From contig NZ_DASVSF010000107.1 of NCBI RefSeq assembly GCF_036388275.1, positions 62,001 to 126,000 on the forward strand: a stretch of 64,000 bases of DNA, read 5' to 3'. Shown piece after piece: positions 52,317-60,607 of the stretch (position 1 is its first letter; every line of letters begins with the position of its first letter). Both the position numbers and the translations under genes were made by a program. The DNA comes from Longimicrobium sp. Lineage in GTDB: Bacteria; Gemmatimonadota; Gemmatimonadetes; Longimicrobiales; Longimicrobiaceae. Below the pieces are notes generated by a model. It searched no databases and was not told where the DNA came from. It saw only the letters and a program-made list of their open reading frames with translations.

Positions 52317-53588
52317 TCAGGCCATGCGCAGCCAGCGGATCAGCTCGCCCATCGAGGGCTTCTTGCCCGTGCTCAGGATGCCGACGCGGTAGATCTTTCC
52401 CGCGATCCACACCACCCCCAGCATTCCCGCCACCAGCAGCGCGATGGCCGCGGCGATCTCCCACGCGGGGACGTCCGTCGCCACGGCGCGCATGGGCATC
52501 ACCACGGGCGACGTGAAGGGAATCAGCGACAGCGTGCGCGCGGTGGTGCCCAGCGGGTCCGTCATCACGGGAACGATGAACACCATGGGGATGAACAGCG
52601 GCAGCATCAGCGGAAAGGTGAGCTGCTGCGCCTCCTGCTCGCTGGTGACGGACGCGCCGGCCGCCGCGTACATCGCCGCGTACAGGATGAACCCGAAGGT
52701 GAAGAACACCAGCAGGATGGCGATCACCGAGGGCTCCATCTTCACCGCCGAGAACGCGGCCGCGCTGATGCCGAACTTGCGCTCCAGGAATCCCGCCTGC
52801 GACGCCAGCAGCGCCCCGAACGCCGCCCAGATGCCGATCTGAAAGAGCACCACCGAGGCCAGCCCCAGCACCTTGCCCGCCATCAGGTGCATGGGCTTTA
52901 CCGAGCTGACGATCACCTCTACGATGCGGTTGTTCTTTTCCTCCAGCACGCTGCGCATGGCGTTCTGGCCGTACAGCGTGATCAGCTGCACGAACAGGAA
53001 CAGGATCACGTAGCTGGCGATCAGCGTGGCCATCAGGTTGCCGCGCTCCTGCCCGTCGCCGGTGATGCGGGCGGCCTGCACGTCCACGTCGCGCACCAGC
53101 TCGGCCACCTGCGCCGGGGTCATTCCGCTGCCGGCCAGCCGCACCTGCTGCACCGCCGCGGTCACGGCGCCCTCGATGTCCTGCACCACCTGCAGCTTGG
53201 TGACGTCGCGGGCGCGGTAGGCCACCTGGCTCGTCTTCAGCACGTCCGCCCCGATCACCACGTAGCCGTCGATCTCCTTCTTCTCCACGCGGCCGTTCAG
53301 CGAGGCGCGCTGCGCGTCGATGGGGCCGGGAACGCGCTCCACGGTGTAGCGGATGGCCTCCTTGCCGGGCTTGGGCGCCTGCAGGGCGGCGGCAACGCGC
53401 TCGCCGATCCCCGCGGGCGACTGGTCCACCAGCACCAGCGTGCGCTCGCCTCCGCCGCTCTTGATCAGCGCGGGAAGAAAGACCATCGCCACCATGAACA
53501 CGGGGAACAGCACGGTTCCCAGCAGGAACGACCGGGTCCGCACGCGCTCCTTGAACTCGCGGCGGATGATGATCATCACGTTACGCAT
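52317..53588 (-). CDS. ABC-2 type permease, NatB-like
   Basis: 423 residues. N-terminal TM helix after RREFKERVRTRSFLLGTVLF, a large extracytoplasmic domain (~45-210), then five TM helices. The segment SVLEEKNNRIVEVIVSSVKP is characteristic of NatB-type permeases. Together with the ATPase upstream it forms an exporter; in NatAB, the substrate is Na+, but here drug or peptide export is equally possible. Confidence 0.85.
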   Translation of the reverse strand: MRNVMIIIRREFKERVRTRSFLLGTVLFPVFMVAMVFLPALIKSGGGERTLVLVDQSPAGIGERVAAALQAPKPGKEAIRYTVERVPGPIDAQRASLNGRVEKKEIDGYVVIGADVLKTSQVAYRARDVTKLQVVQDIEGAVTAAVQQVRLAGSGMTPAQVAELVRDVDVQAARITGDGQERGNLMATLIASYVILFLFVQLITLYGQNAMRSVLEEKNNRIVEVIVSSVKPMHLMAGKVLGLASVVLFQIGIWAAFGALLASQAGFLERKFGISAAAFSAVKMEPSVIAILLVFFTFGFILYAAMYAAAGASVTSEQEAQQLTFPLMLPLFIPMVFIVPVMTDPLGTTARTLSLIPFTSPVVMPMRAVATDVPAWEIAAAIALLVAGMLGVVWIAGKIYRVGILSTGKKPSMGELIRWLRMA

Positions 53589-54537
53589 GGGCCACCTCGG
53601 GGCTGCGGCGCGGACGGGCGGCGTCGCCCACCTTGCTGACGAAGATTTCGTGCAGTGACGGCTGTACGTGCTCGAAGCGCGACAGCGGCACGTCGAGTCC
53701 GTTGGCGGCCGCCACCAGCTCGCGGGGATTGGTAGACGGGCGCAGCTGGGCCACCCAGCCGTCGCGCGCGCGCTCCACGTTCTCGAATCCCGGCCAGGTG
53801 GACATGAAGCGGTCGGCCGTTTCCGACGGCTCGTCGAACGCCACGGCGTAGCGGTTTCCGCGATGGGCGCGGCGCACGTCGCGAAGGTTGCCGTCCAGCA
53901 CCTTTTCGCCCCCGGCGATGATGCAGACGTGCTCGCACATCTGCTCGGCCTGCTCCATGTTGTGCGTGCTGAAGATCACCGTGCGCCCCTCGTCGCGCGC
54001 CTGCAGAATGGTGTCGCGCAGCACCTCCTGGTTCACCGGGTCCAGCCCGGAGTGCGGCTCGTCCAGGATCAGCAGGTCGGGCGCATGCACCACGGTGGTG
54101 ACGAACTGCACCTTCTGCTGCATCCCCTTCGACAGCGTCTCGACCTTGGCGTTGCGCCAGTCGCCCAGCCCCAACCGCTCCAGCCACCGCGCACCCTCGG
54201 ACCGCGCCTGGGCCGCCGGAACGCCCTTGAGCTCGGCGAAAAAGGTGATGACGTCGATCACCGTCATCTTGCGGTACAGGCCGCGCTCTTCGGGGAGGTA
54301 GCCCACGCGGCGCAGCACGCTGCGGTCCACCTGGGGATCGGCGCCCAGGAGCGAGATGCGGCCGGTATCTCGGATGATGATGTTCATCACCATCCGCAGC
54401 GTGGTGGACTTGCCGGCCCCGTTGGGGCCCAGGATGCCGTAGATGGTGCCCTGGGGCACCGCCAGGCTCAGGCTCTTGACCGCGGCATGGCCGGCGTAGC
54501 TCTTGGAAACGCCGTCCAGGAGGAGTGCGTGTGACAT
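53581..54537 (-). CDS. ABC transporter ATPase, NatA-like
   Basis: 318 residues. Walker A GPNGAGKSTTLRM, signature LSKGMQQKVQ, Walker B LLILDEPHSGLDP, H-loop FSTHN, and the C-terminal domain (DUF4162-like) of NatA/YhaQ exporters. The stop overlaps the permease start by 8 bases, so they are one operon. Confidence 0.93.
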   Translation of the reverse strand: MSHALLLDGVSKSYAGHAAVKSLSLAVPQGTIYGILGPNGAGKSTTLRMVMNIIIRDTGRISLLGADPQVDRSVLRRVGYLPEERGLYRKMTVIDVITFFAELKGVPAAQARSEGARWLERLGLGDWRNAKVETLSKGMQQKVQFVTTVVHAPDLLILDEPHSGLDPVNQEVLRDTILQARDEGRTVIFSTHNMEQAEQMCEHVCIIAGGEKVLDGNLRDVRRAHRGNRYAVAFDEPSETADRFMSTWPGFENVERARDGWVAQLRPSTNPRELVAAANGLDVPLSRFEHVQPSLHEIFVSKVGDAARPRRSPEVAHA

Positions 54538-54769
54538 TCGGGCCGGAGAAAGGGAGGATCGAGCCGTCCGGGGAGGAACGGCGTGGTCGCGCGCGCCACT
54601 CTACGCGGTGGGCGTACGGAAGTTTCACGACGGGACGTAACCGGCGGTAGTGGAACGGTAACCGCCCGCCGCCGGCCCGACAAGACGTCCGGTGCACACC
54701 GCGTTGCCCCGCCGGAGTGGTCACCATACGTTTCCCGGTCCCAGCGGTCTCCCCGTTACACGTATCCCG

Positions 54770-55639
54770 ATGAGCATCCAAGCCGTGCACCAGGCGCTCC
54801 GGCGCGTGCTGCCCGCTCTCCTCGTCCCGGCGCTCGCGGGCGCCCAACCCGGCCCTGAGTATCCCCGGTGGACGGGACAGTTTGCCGTGCTCTCGGCCAA
54901 TGCCCTGTTCGGCGGGGTGTCGGCGGGGCTGGTACAGACGGCGCGTGGCGGCTCGTTCCGCGACGGGTTCACCCGCGGAGCCGCGGGCGGCGTGGGCGTG
55001 TACGCGGGAAAGCGCATCGCCGCGGCCCAGTGGAGCGGGGCGGGGCTCGTGGGCCGCCAGGTGGCGTCCGTCGGCTCGTCGGTGGTCTGGAACGCCGGGG
55101 CGGGACGCCCGTCGTTCGAGCAGGTGGCCCTTCCGCTGGGCCCGGTCCGCTTCTACCTGCGCACCTCGGGTGAGGGACCCCGCCTGCAGGCCCGGGTAGA
55201 TGCACTCGCGGTGGCGGCCACGGCGTACGCCGCCAGCCGCCCGGAACTGCAATGGGACGCGGCCAACAGCCTCTCCGCGGGGGTGATGGTGTTCCGTGCC
55301 CCGGAGCACCGGCTGCGCGTGGCGGGGCACGACGTGGGAGGGGTGACGTATCCCGGCACGGTGGTGCTGGACACGAGCGACGGGGCCGACCCGGTCCGGT
55401 CCCGCGGCACGTTTACGCACGAACGGGTTCACGTGGCGCAGATCGACCAGGTGTTCCTGGCCCTCGGACGGCCGGTGCAGGAGGCCCTGTCGAGCCGTGT
55501 GCCGGCCGTGCGCCGGGTGAGCCGCTGGGTAGACGTGGACCTCGGCAGCCTGGGCGTGGTGGGAACCGCCGCGCTGCTGGGATCGCCCGTGCCGACCCAT
55601 CCGTGGGAGCTGGAAGCCCGTTACCTGACGGGCAACTGA
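54770..55639 (+). CDS. Secreted hypothetical protein with an HExxH motif
   Basis: 289 residues from ATG 54770. N-terminal signal-type segment (RRVLPALLVPALAGAQ), then small-residue-rich helices (AVLSANALFGGVSAGLVQTA, FTRGAAGGVGVYAGKRIA). HERVH at 217-221 (TFTHERVHVAQ) is an HExxH zinc-peptidase-like pattern followed by hydrophobic helix. No catalytic glutamate partner can be assigned by eye. Overlaps the next lipoprotein gene by one base (TGATG). Confidence 0.6.
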   Translation: MSIQAVHQALRRVLPALLVPALAGAQPGPEYPRWTGQFAVLSANALFGGVSAGLVQTARGGSFRDGFTRGAAGGVGVYAGKRIAAAQWSGAGLVGRQVASVGSSVVWNAGAGRPSFEQVALPLGPVRFYLRTSGEGPRLQARVDALAVAATAYAASRPELQWDAANSLSAGVMVFRAPEHRLRVAGHDVGGVTYPGTVVLDTSDGADPVRSRGTFTHERVHVAQIDQVFLALGRPVQEALSSRVPAVRRVSRWVDVDLGSLGVVGTAALLGSPVPTHPWELEARYLTGN

Positions 55640-56346
55640 TGCCGCGCCGGTGGGCGGCGGCGCTGGCCCTGGTGCTGGCGTCCGGGTGCATGGACTTCGA
55701 GCGGGTGTCCGGGCCGGACGCCCAGAAGCCGGACGTGGTCGTGCTCCTGCAGAGCATGAACCCGGGCCCGGGGACCGCTCGCGACACGCTGTCGGTGGGC
55801 GGCGCCGTTTACAACGCCAGGGGGGTGTCGTTTACCGACGAGTCGCTGCGCATCGGTGGCTGGGCCATCGCGCCGGTCATCTACCCCGGCGACCGGTGGG
55901 GCTATGCCGACACGCTGCTGTTTTCGCCGGGAACCCTGGCGCAGCCCGTACGGGTGACGCTCCCCAGTCTGGCCGGCGAGCCCCTGGTGCTGCAGGAGTT
56001 CCAGTTTCTGAGCGCGGCGCGCCGTGGCCCGGATACGCTGACGGTGCGCGCGGGCCAGGATCTCGTTCTGCCCGTGGAACCGGGGGCGCTGACGTCCGGT
56101 GCCGTCCAACCGAGTGTCGAGCAATGGGCCGTGTACGTGCAGCGTGGACACGGGCACTTTACCATGAGTGCCACGTCTCCGCTTCCGCGCAGCGTCGTGA
56201 TCCCCGCTGCGCTGATTCCCGCGGACACGGCTTCGTCGATGGTGGTGGCGCTGCGCTCCAGCAGGTTGTTGCAGGCCTCCGGCAATGGGACCGTCCACGT
56301 GGATGCCGAGGCAAGCCTCCTGTGGCGGGTGCGAATCGCCCCCTGA
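55639..56346 (+). CDS. Putative lipoprotein
   Basis: 235 residues. Lipobox VLASGC with Cys17, so probably outer-membrane anchored. Mature part is beta-rich and looks like an Ig-like or adhesin domain (SVGGAVYNARGVSFTDESLR, VVIPAALIPADTASSMVVAL). Unknown family. Coupled to the HExxH protein gene. Confidence 0.6.
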   Translation: MPRRWAAALALVLASGCMDFERVSGPDAQKPDVVVLLQSMNPGPGTARDTLSVGGAVYNARGVSFTDESLRIGGWAIAPVIYPGDRWGYADTLLFSPGTLAQPVRVTLPSLAGEPLVLQEFQFLSAARRGPDTLTVRAGQDLVLPVEPGALTSGAVQPSVEQWAVYVQRGHGHFTMSATSPLPRSVVIPAALIPADTASSMVVALRSSRLLQASGNGTVHVDAEASLLWRVRIAP

Positions 56347-56380
56347 AGCACGTTTCCCCCGGGCCGCGGCGAATCCGCCG

Positions 56381-56409
56381 TTGAGCCCGGGCGGGCGGCC
56401 GGGTACATT
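56381..56409 (+). promoter_or_regulatory. Sigma-70-type promoter of yqeY
   Basis: TTGAGC (56381-56386), 17-base spacer, TACATT (56404-56409), 47 bases before the ATG. Same type as the yebC promoter. Confidence 0.6.
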
Positions 56410-56455
56410 CAACCGCTCGCGATGCAGGACCGACCAGGAACCCGCCGGGGAGACC

Positions 56456-56896
56456 ATGCCGGAGACGCCGCTCAAGGAACAGCTCCGTACCGACCTCAAC
56501 CAGGCGCGCCGCGACCGCGACAAGCTGCGCACCACGGTGCTGTCCACCTTCCTCTCCGAGATTCGCAACAAGGAGATCGACCTGGGCCGGGAGGCGGCGG
56601 ACGACGACGTGCGCGGCCTGCTGACCACCGCCATCAAGCGCCGCCGCGAAGCCGCCGAGCAGTTCCGCGCCGGCAGCCGCGCCGAGCTGGCGGAAAAGGA
56701 AGATCAGGAAGCCGCGCAGCTGCAGGCGTACCTGCCCCCCGCGCTGGGCGACGACGAGGTGCGCGCGATGATCCGCGAGGCGATGGACGCCGGCGCCACG
56801 GATCTGGGCGGCATCATGAAGGCCGTCAGCCCGCGGGTGAAGGGGCGGTTCGAAGGCAAGGAGCTCAACCGCTTGGCCCGCGAGGCGCTGGCCTGA
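56456..56896 (+). CDS. yqeY: GatB/YqeY domain protein
   Basis: 146 residues from ATG 56456 (MPETPLKEQLRTDLNQARRD). Standalone YqeY proteins share the C-terminal domain of GatB, the amidotransferase subunit, and may bind tRNA or act in translation quality control. Conserved QLQAYLPPALGDDEVRAMI and the C-terminal EGKELNRLAREALA. The last codons (EALA stop) are part of a 126-bp duplicated segment. Confidence 0.92.
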   Translation: MPETPLKEQLRTDLNQARRDRDKLRTTVLSTFLSEIRNKEIDLGREAADDDVRGLLTTAIKRRREAAEQFRAGSRAELAEKEDQEAAQLQAYLPPALGDDEVRAMIREAMDAGATDLGGIMKAVSPRVKGRFEGKELNRLAREALA

Positions 56897-57006
56897 AGAC
56901 AGCAGTTCCACGCAGAGGACGCAGAGAAAACGGAGAGGACGCAGAGAAACGACGTCGTTCCTCTGCGTCCTCTCTTTCACCCTCCGCGTCCTCTGCGTGA
57001 AGCGTT
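56881..57006 (+). repeat. 126-bp palindromic direct repeat, copy A
   Basis: Begins with the last five codons of yqeY (CGAGGCGCTGGCCTGAAGAC), then a palindrome made of CACGCAGAGGACGCAGAG and its complement. Copy B at 57974-58100 matches nearly throughout, including the yqeY tail. See copy B. Confidence 0.9.
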
Positions 57007-57049
57007 TCTCTTGGGAAGTGGGGGCAGCGGAGGAGGTGACACGCAGCTC

Positions 57050-57078
57050 TTGCGCGTCACTCTGTCCACTTGTAAGCT
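57050..57078 (+). promoter_or_regulatory. Possible promoter of the HEPN pair
   Basis: TTGCGC (57050-57055), 17-base spacer, TAAGCT (57073-57078). Weak -35; tentative. Confidence 0.35.
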
Positions 57079-57123
57079 TCGTTCGCGCCCTCGCATCCAT
57101 TCACCCCCTCGTCTGGCACGGCC

Positions 57124-57738
57124 ATGCCGTCCCGCGCACTGCAGGTATGGCACGCCGACAGCCGGCGAGCGCTGGACGAGATCGAATCCGCTCACCGCGC
57201 GGTGGGCGGCGCGGGCCGGGGGCGGCGCACGGCGACGCAGCAGATCAACCAGGCCTACGCCGTCCTGCTCGCGTCGCAGTTCCAGCGCTTCTGCCGCGAC
57301 CTGCACACCGAGTGCGTCGAGCACCTGATCGGATGCGCAGTTGCAGCGACGTTCGGCTTCATCATGCGGAGCCGGTTTCTCGAGGGGAGAAAGCTCGACG
57401 CTGGCAACCCCAATCCGGGTAACATCGGGTCTGACTACGGCCGGCTCGGCATGCCGTTCTGGGATGCAGTCGCGGCGCTGGACGCCCGGAACAAGGAACG
57501 GCAGCGCACGCTTTCGGAGTTGAACCTGTGGCGCAATGCAATTGCACACCAGGATTTCACGCGCAGTGAACTCCACGGTCGAAACCGGGTGCGTCTGGCC
57601 CAGGTGCGAGCCTGGAGAGCTGCTTGCAATCGCTTGGCAGTGGACTTCGACCGGGCGGTGCACGCACATTTGACGGACCTGACCGGTAAGCCCCCATGGC
57701 AGGAGGAAGAATGGGAAGGAAGAAGACGAAGCCGCTGA
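57124..57738 (+). CDS. HEPN-type RNase-like protein
   Basis: 204 residues. Helical throughout. RNAIAH (137-142; R-x4-H) is the catalytic HEPN motif, here in LWRNAIAHQDF; a second helix with Gln/Asn and acidic residues (INQAYAVLLASQFQRF) completes the pair of HEPN helices. HEPN-RNases are the effector part of many toxin-antitoxin and defence systems. The ATG is preceded by no strong ribosome site. A small basic protein gene overlaps its 3' end by 28 bases, so the two are coupled. Lower GC and different residue use from neighbours suggest transfer. Bracketed by 126-bp repeats. Confidence 0.75.
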   Translation: MPSRALQVWHADSRRALDEIESAHRAVGGAGRGRRTATQQINQAYAVLLASQFQRFCRDLHTECVEHLIGCAVAATFGFIMRSRFLEGRKLDAGNPNPGNIGSDYGRLGMPFWDAVAALDARNKERQRTLSELNLWRNAIAHQDFTRSELHGRNRVRLAQVRAWRAACNRLAVDFDRAVHAHLTDLTGKPPWQEEEWEGRRRSR

Positions 57739-57959
57739 CGCTGCCGGTGGGCACCCGCGTGCTCGTGCACTGGCCGACGACGACGACGGAAGCCGAGGTG
57801 ATCGAGGACCGCGGCTACCTGGGCATCGGCGGGCGGCAAATCGTAAGGATCCGCGCTACGCAGGAAACCGATCTGCCCAAGGATTTCGAAGTGCCCGCTG
57901 AGGAACTTGAAGTCATTTCGCTGCCGGAACCCAAGGTGCGGCGCCGGGCAGCAAGTTAA
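57711..57959 (+). CDS. Small SH3-like partner of the HEPN protein
   Basis: 82 residues from ATG 57711 (AGGAGG at 57701-57706, four-base spacer); ATG 57696 in frame is less likely. Basic ends, a beta-rich core (TRVLVHWPTTTTEAEVIEDR, GRQIVRIRATQETDLPKDFE) suggesting a five-strand SH3/KOW-like barrel. Overlap with the HEPN gene makes antitoxin or RNA-guide partner plausible. No family recognised. Confidence 0.6.
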   Translation: MGRKKTKPLTLPVGTRVLVHWPTTTTEAEVIEDRGYLGIGGRQIVRIRATQETDLPKDFEVPAEELEVISLPEPKVRRRAAS

Positions 57960-57973
57960 CGAGAGAGGCCGTC

Positions 57974-58100
57974 CGAGGCGCTGGCCTGAAGACAGCAGTT
58001 TCACGCAGAGGACGCAGAGAAAACAGAGAGGACGCAGGGAAACGAAAGTCGTTCCTCTGCGTCCTCTCTTTCAACCCCTGCGTCCTCTGCGTGAAACGTT
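57974..58100 (+). repeat. 126-bp palindromic direct repeat, copy B
   Basis: Starts CGAGGCGCTGGCCTGAAGAC, the same yqeY tail as copy A, then CACGCAGAGGACGCAGAG...CTCTGCGTCCTCTGCGTGAA. Only about ten differences from copy A over 127 bases. Here the yqeY codons are out of context: no gene reads into them. So this is a duplication, not a shared gene end. Confidence 0.9.
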
Positions 58101-58122
58101 CTGTTGTAGGGGGACGAGCGCC

Positions 58123-58431
58123 TCAGCCCAGGAGGTCGTCGACGGTGTCGAGGACGGAGCCGCGCGCCATGTTGGCCGACTCGTAGGCATGGATGCGCAG
58201 CAGGGTGGCGCGGTCCAGGTCGGCCTCGCTCAGCCAGTCGACCAGCGTGTCGCGGTCCATCCCGTCGTAGCCCAGCACCGGCTCCTCCATTTCCAGCGAC
58301 GTCGGCAGGCGATCGTCGTCGTCACCGCCGGAGGTGGCGGGGCGCAGCCAGCGCTGCGTACGCGAGTCGCGGAACGCGGCCACCACCACGCCCACCGCCG
58401 CCAGGCCCAGCAGAATTCTCAGCAGTCTCAT
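58123..58431 (-). CDS. Hypothetical small membrane-anchored protein
   Basis: 102 residues. N-terminal TM helix (MRLLRILLGLAAVGVVVAAF), then an acidic linker (GGDDDDRLPTS) and a helical C-terminus (DTLVDWLSEADLDRATLLRI). The C-terminal part looks like a small helical interaction domain. Unknown family. Its stop lies 22 bases from repeat B. Confidence 0.6.
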   Translation of the reverse strand: MRLLRILLGLAAVGVVVAAFRDSRTQRWLRPATSGGDDDDRLPTSLEMEEPVLGYDGMDRDTLVDWLSEADLDRATLLRIHAYESANMARGSVLDTVDDLLG

Positions 58432-58490
58432 CGCCGTCACGGGTAAGGGTTCGCGGCGCCGTTGAGCAAAAGCCCGGCCAGGCAAGCGGC

Positions 58491-59174
58491 CTAGTTGGGC
58501 TGTTCCTCGGCCGGGCGCACGCGGATGCGCTGGGCCAGCGAGTGCGAGATCACCGCCCGCTCGCCGTTCACGGAAAGCGACACGGGCCCCTCGAACGGCG
58601 ACTTTTCCACCACCTGCACCTGCGCGCCGGGCTTCAGGTTCAGCGAGCCCAGGTAGCGCAGCTGCTCGGGCTCCTGCACCTGCACCTCCAGCACGCGGCG
58701 CGTGTCGCCCGGGGCCAGGTCGCCCAGCGCGGCGTAGGGGTTCAGGTCCACCTCGCCGGTGGCGCTGGGGATGGCCGCCCCGTGGGGGTCGCGCTCGGGC
58801 TCGCCCAGCAGGCGCGCCAGGCGCTCGATCAGTTCGTCGCTGGCCGCGTGCTCCAGCCGCTCGGCCTCGTCGTGCACGCGGTCCCACTCGTATCCCAGCT
58901 TTTCCACCAGGAACAGCTCCAGCACGCGGTGGCGGCGGATGATCCGGAGCGCCGCCATCTCGCCGGCGGCCGTCAGCCGCACCCCGTAGTACGGCTCGTG
59001 GCGAAGCAGCTGGTGCTCGGCCAGGCGCTTGATCATGGCCGTCACCGCGGCCGGGGTCAGCCCCAGCCGCTCGGCGATGCGCGAGGTGGCGACGGGCGAC
59101 TCCGTCTGCTGGAGCATCCACACGGCCTTGAGGTAGTCCTCGACGACCGGCGTGTAGGTGGGTTCGCTGTGCAT
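58491..59174 (-). CDS. DtxR/MntR family metal-dependent repressor
   Basis: 227 residues from ATG 59174 (MHSEPTYTPVVEDYLKAVWM). N-terminal winged helix (SRIAERLGLTPAAVTAMIKR), dimerisation/metal domain with HRVLELFLVEKLGYEWDRVH, EAERLEHAASDELIERLARL, and a C-terminal FeoA/SH3-like domain (LAPGDTRRVLEVQVQEPEQL). Controls Fe2+ or Mn2+ uptake genes. No transporter gene is adjacent. Its promoter predicts a leaderless mRNA. Confidence 0.93.
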   Translation of the reverse strand: MHSEPTYTPVVEDYLKAVWMLQQTESPVATSRIAERLGLTPAAVTAMIKRLAEHQLLRHEPYYGVRLTAAGEMAALRIIRRHRVLELFLVEKLGYEWDRVHDEAERLEHAASDELIERLARLLGEPERDPHGAAIPSATGEVDLNPYAALGDLAPGDTRRVLEVQVQEPEQLRYLGSLNLKPGAQVQVVEKSPFEGPVSLSVNGERAVISHSLAQRIRVRPAEEQPN

Positions 59175-59181
59175 GTCCCGT

Positions 59182-59209
59182 AGGTTAGGGCGGCGCGCGC
59201 CGGTGTCAA
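59182..59209 (-). promoter_or_regulatory. Promoter of the DtxR-family gene
   Basis: Minus strand: TTGACA (59209-59204), 16-base spacer, TAACCT (59187-59182). The start codon at 59174 is only 7-8 bases beyond the -10, so the mRNA would be leaderless or nearly so. The spacer contains GGCGCGCGCC, a perfect palindrome, possibly the repressor operator. Confidence 0.55.
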
Positions 59210-59336
59210 GAACGTCGACCGCCGCGTCGTGCATCTCCGGGCGCACAGCCCCGCCGCGCCAATCCCTTGCGCCGCGCTGGCGCGGACAGCAACATTGGCA
59301 TGCCCCTCCCGCGCCGCCCCCCTCCGCCGCGCCCGC

Positions 59337-60521
59337 ATGCCCGCCCCTCCGGACCTCCCGCACGACCCCCTTTCCGGCGCCCCGCCCGACCCCGCCGCCG
59401 GCCTGGCCGGCGCCGACGACCTGTTCCGCGTGATGGTGGAGCAGTCGCTCGTGGGCCTGTACGTGATCCAGGACGGACTTCTCCGCTACGGAAACCCGCG
59501 GCTCTCGGCCATCTTCGGCTTTCCCCCCGGCTGGCTGGACACCCCGCGCCCGTTCCTGGACCTGGTGGCCGAGGAAGACCGCGAGCTGGTGGCCGAGAAC
59601 ATCCGGCGCCGCCTGGGCGGCGAGGTCGAGGCCATGCACTACCGCTTCCGCGGCCGGCGCCACGACGGCTCGCTCCTGTACCTGGAGGTGCATGGCAGGC
59701 GTACGGAGCTGGATGGCCGCCCCGCGGTGCTGGGCGTGGGCATCGACATCACCCGCCGCGTGCACGCCGAGCGCGAGCGCGAGCAGGCCATCACCGCGCG
59801 CGACCGCTTCTACGCCATGATCAGCCACGAGCTGCGCACGCCGGTCAGCGCGGTGATGCTGTACAACGACCTTCTCCTGTCCGGCGTCTACGATCCCCTG
59901 AGCGACGGCCAGCGCGAGGCGGTGGACCGCTCGCAGCACGCCGCCCGCCACCTTCTGGACCTGATCAACGACCTGCTGGACCTGGCCAAGCTCGAGGCAG
60001 GCAAGCTGGAAACGCGTGTGGAGGACGTCGAGGCCGCCGAGGTGGTGGAGGGCGCCATCTCCGTCGTCCGGCCGCTGGCCCTGGAGCACGGGTGCGAGCT
60101 GTCGGTGTCGTTCGACGAGCGGCCCCTGCCGGTGACCGGCGATGCGCGCCGGGTAAGGCAGATCCTGCTGAACCTGCTTTCCAACGCCGTCAAGTTCGGC
60201 CACGGCCACCCGGTGATGGTGCGCGGGGGACGCTGCGAGGGTGGCGTCTTCGTCGAGGTGACGGACCAGGGTGACGGCATTCCCCCCGCCGACCTGGAGC
60301 GCATCTTCGACGACTTCGTGCAGCTGGGCGATCCCGGCGTGGGCACGGGGCTGGGGCTGCCCCTCGCCCGACGGCTGGCAGAGATGCAGGGCGGCTCGCT
60401 GCGGGTGGCCTCCACCGCGGGGCGGGGAAGCACCTTTCGCCTGGAGCTTCCCGCCGCCGTCCCGCCGATGGCCGCATCGACCGGCTTTTCCGCTTCGCCA
60501 TCTTCGGCTATTCTTCGGTAG
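59337..60521 (+). CDS. PAS-domain sensor histidine kinase
   Basis: 394 residues from ATG 59337. PAS domain ~28-140 (LFRVMVEQSLVGLYVIQDGL ... VLGVGIDITRR), dimerisation/phospho-acceptor H164 in FYAMISHELRTPVSAV, N box LLNLLSNAVKF, G1 DQGDGIP and G2 GTGLGLPLARRL. No TM helix, so it is a cytosolic sensor. No response regulator is adjacent; phosphotransfer to the single-domain regulator at 28 kb is conceivable but unproven. Confidence 0.92.
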   Translation: MPAPPDLPHDPLSGAPPDPAAGLAGADDLFRVMVEQSLVGLYVIQDGLLRYGNPRLSAIFGFPPGWLDTPRPFLDLVAEEDRELVAENIRRRLGGEVEAMHYRFRGRRHDGSLLYLEVHGRRTELDGRPAVLGVGIDITRRVHAEREREQAITARDRFYAMISHELRTPVSAVMLYNDLLLSGVYDPLSDGQREAVDRSQHAARHLLDLINDLLDLAKLEAGKLETRVEDVEAAEVVEGAISVVRPLALEHGCELSVSFDERPLPVTGDARRVRQILLNLLSNAVKFGHGHPVMVRGGRCEGGVFVEVTDQGDGIPPADLERIFDDFVQLGDPGVGTGLGLPLARRLAEMQGGSLRVASTAGRGSTFRLELPAAVPPMAASTGFSASPSSAILR

Positions 60522-60607
60522 GCTCGTCCCGCGGGGGCTACGGCCAACGGCTCCGGCGCGTTATCTTTGACGGTTCCGCGCGCCCGAGCCGTACGACCCG
60601 CAGCCGA

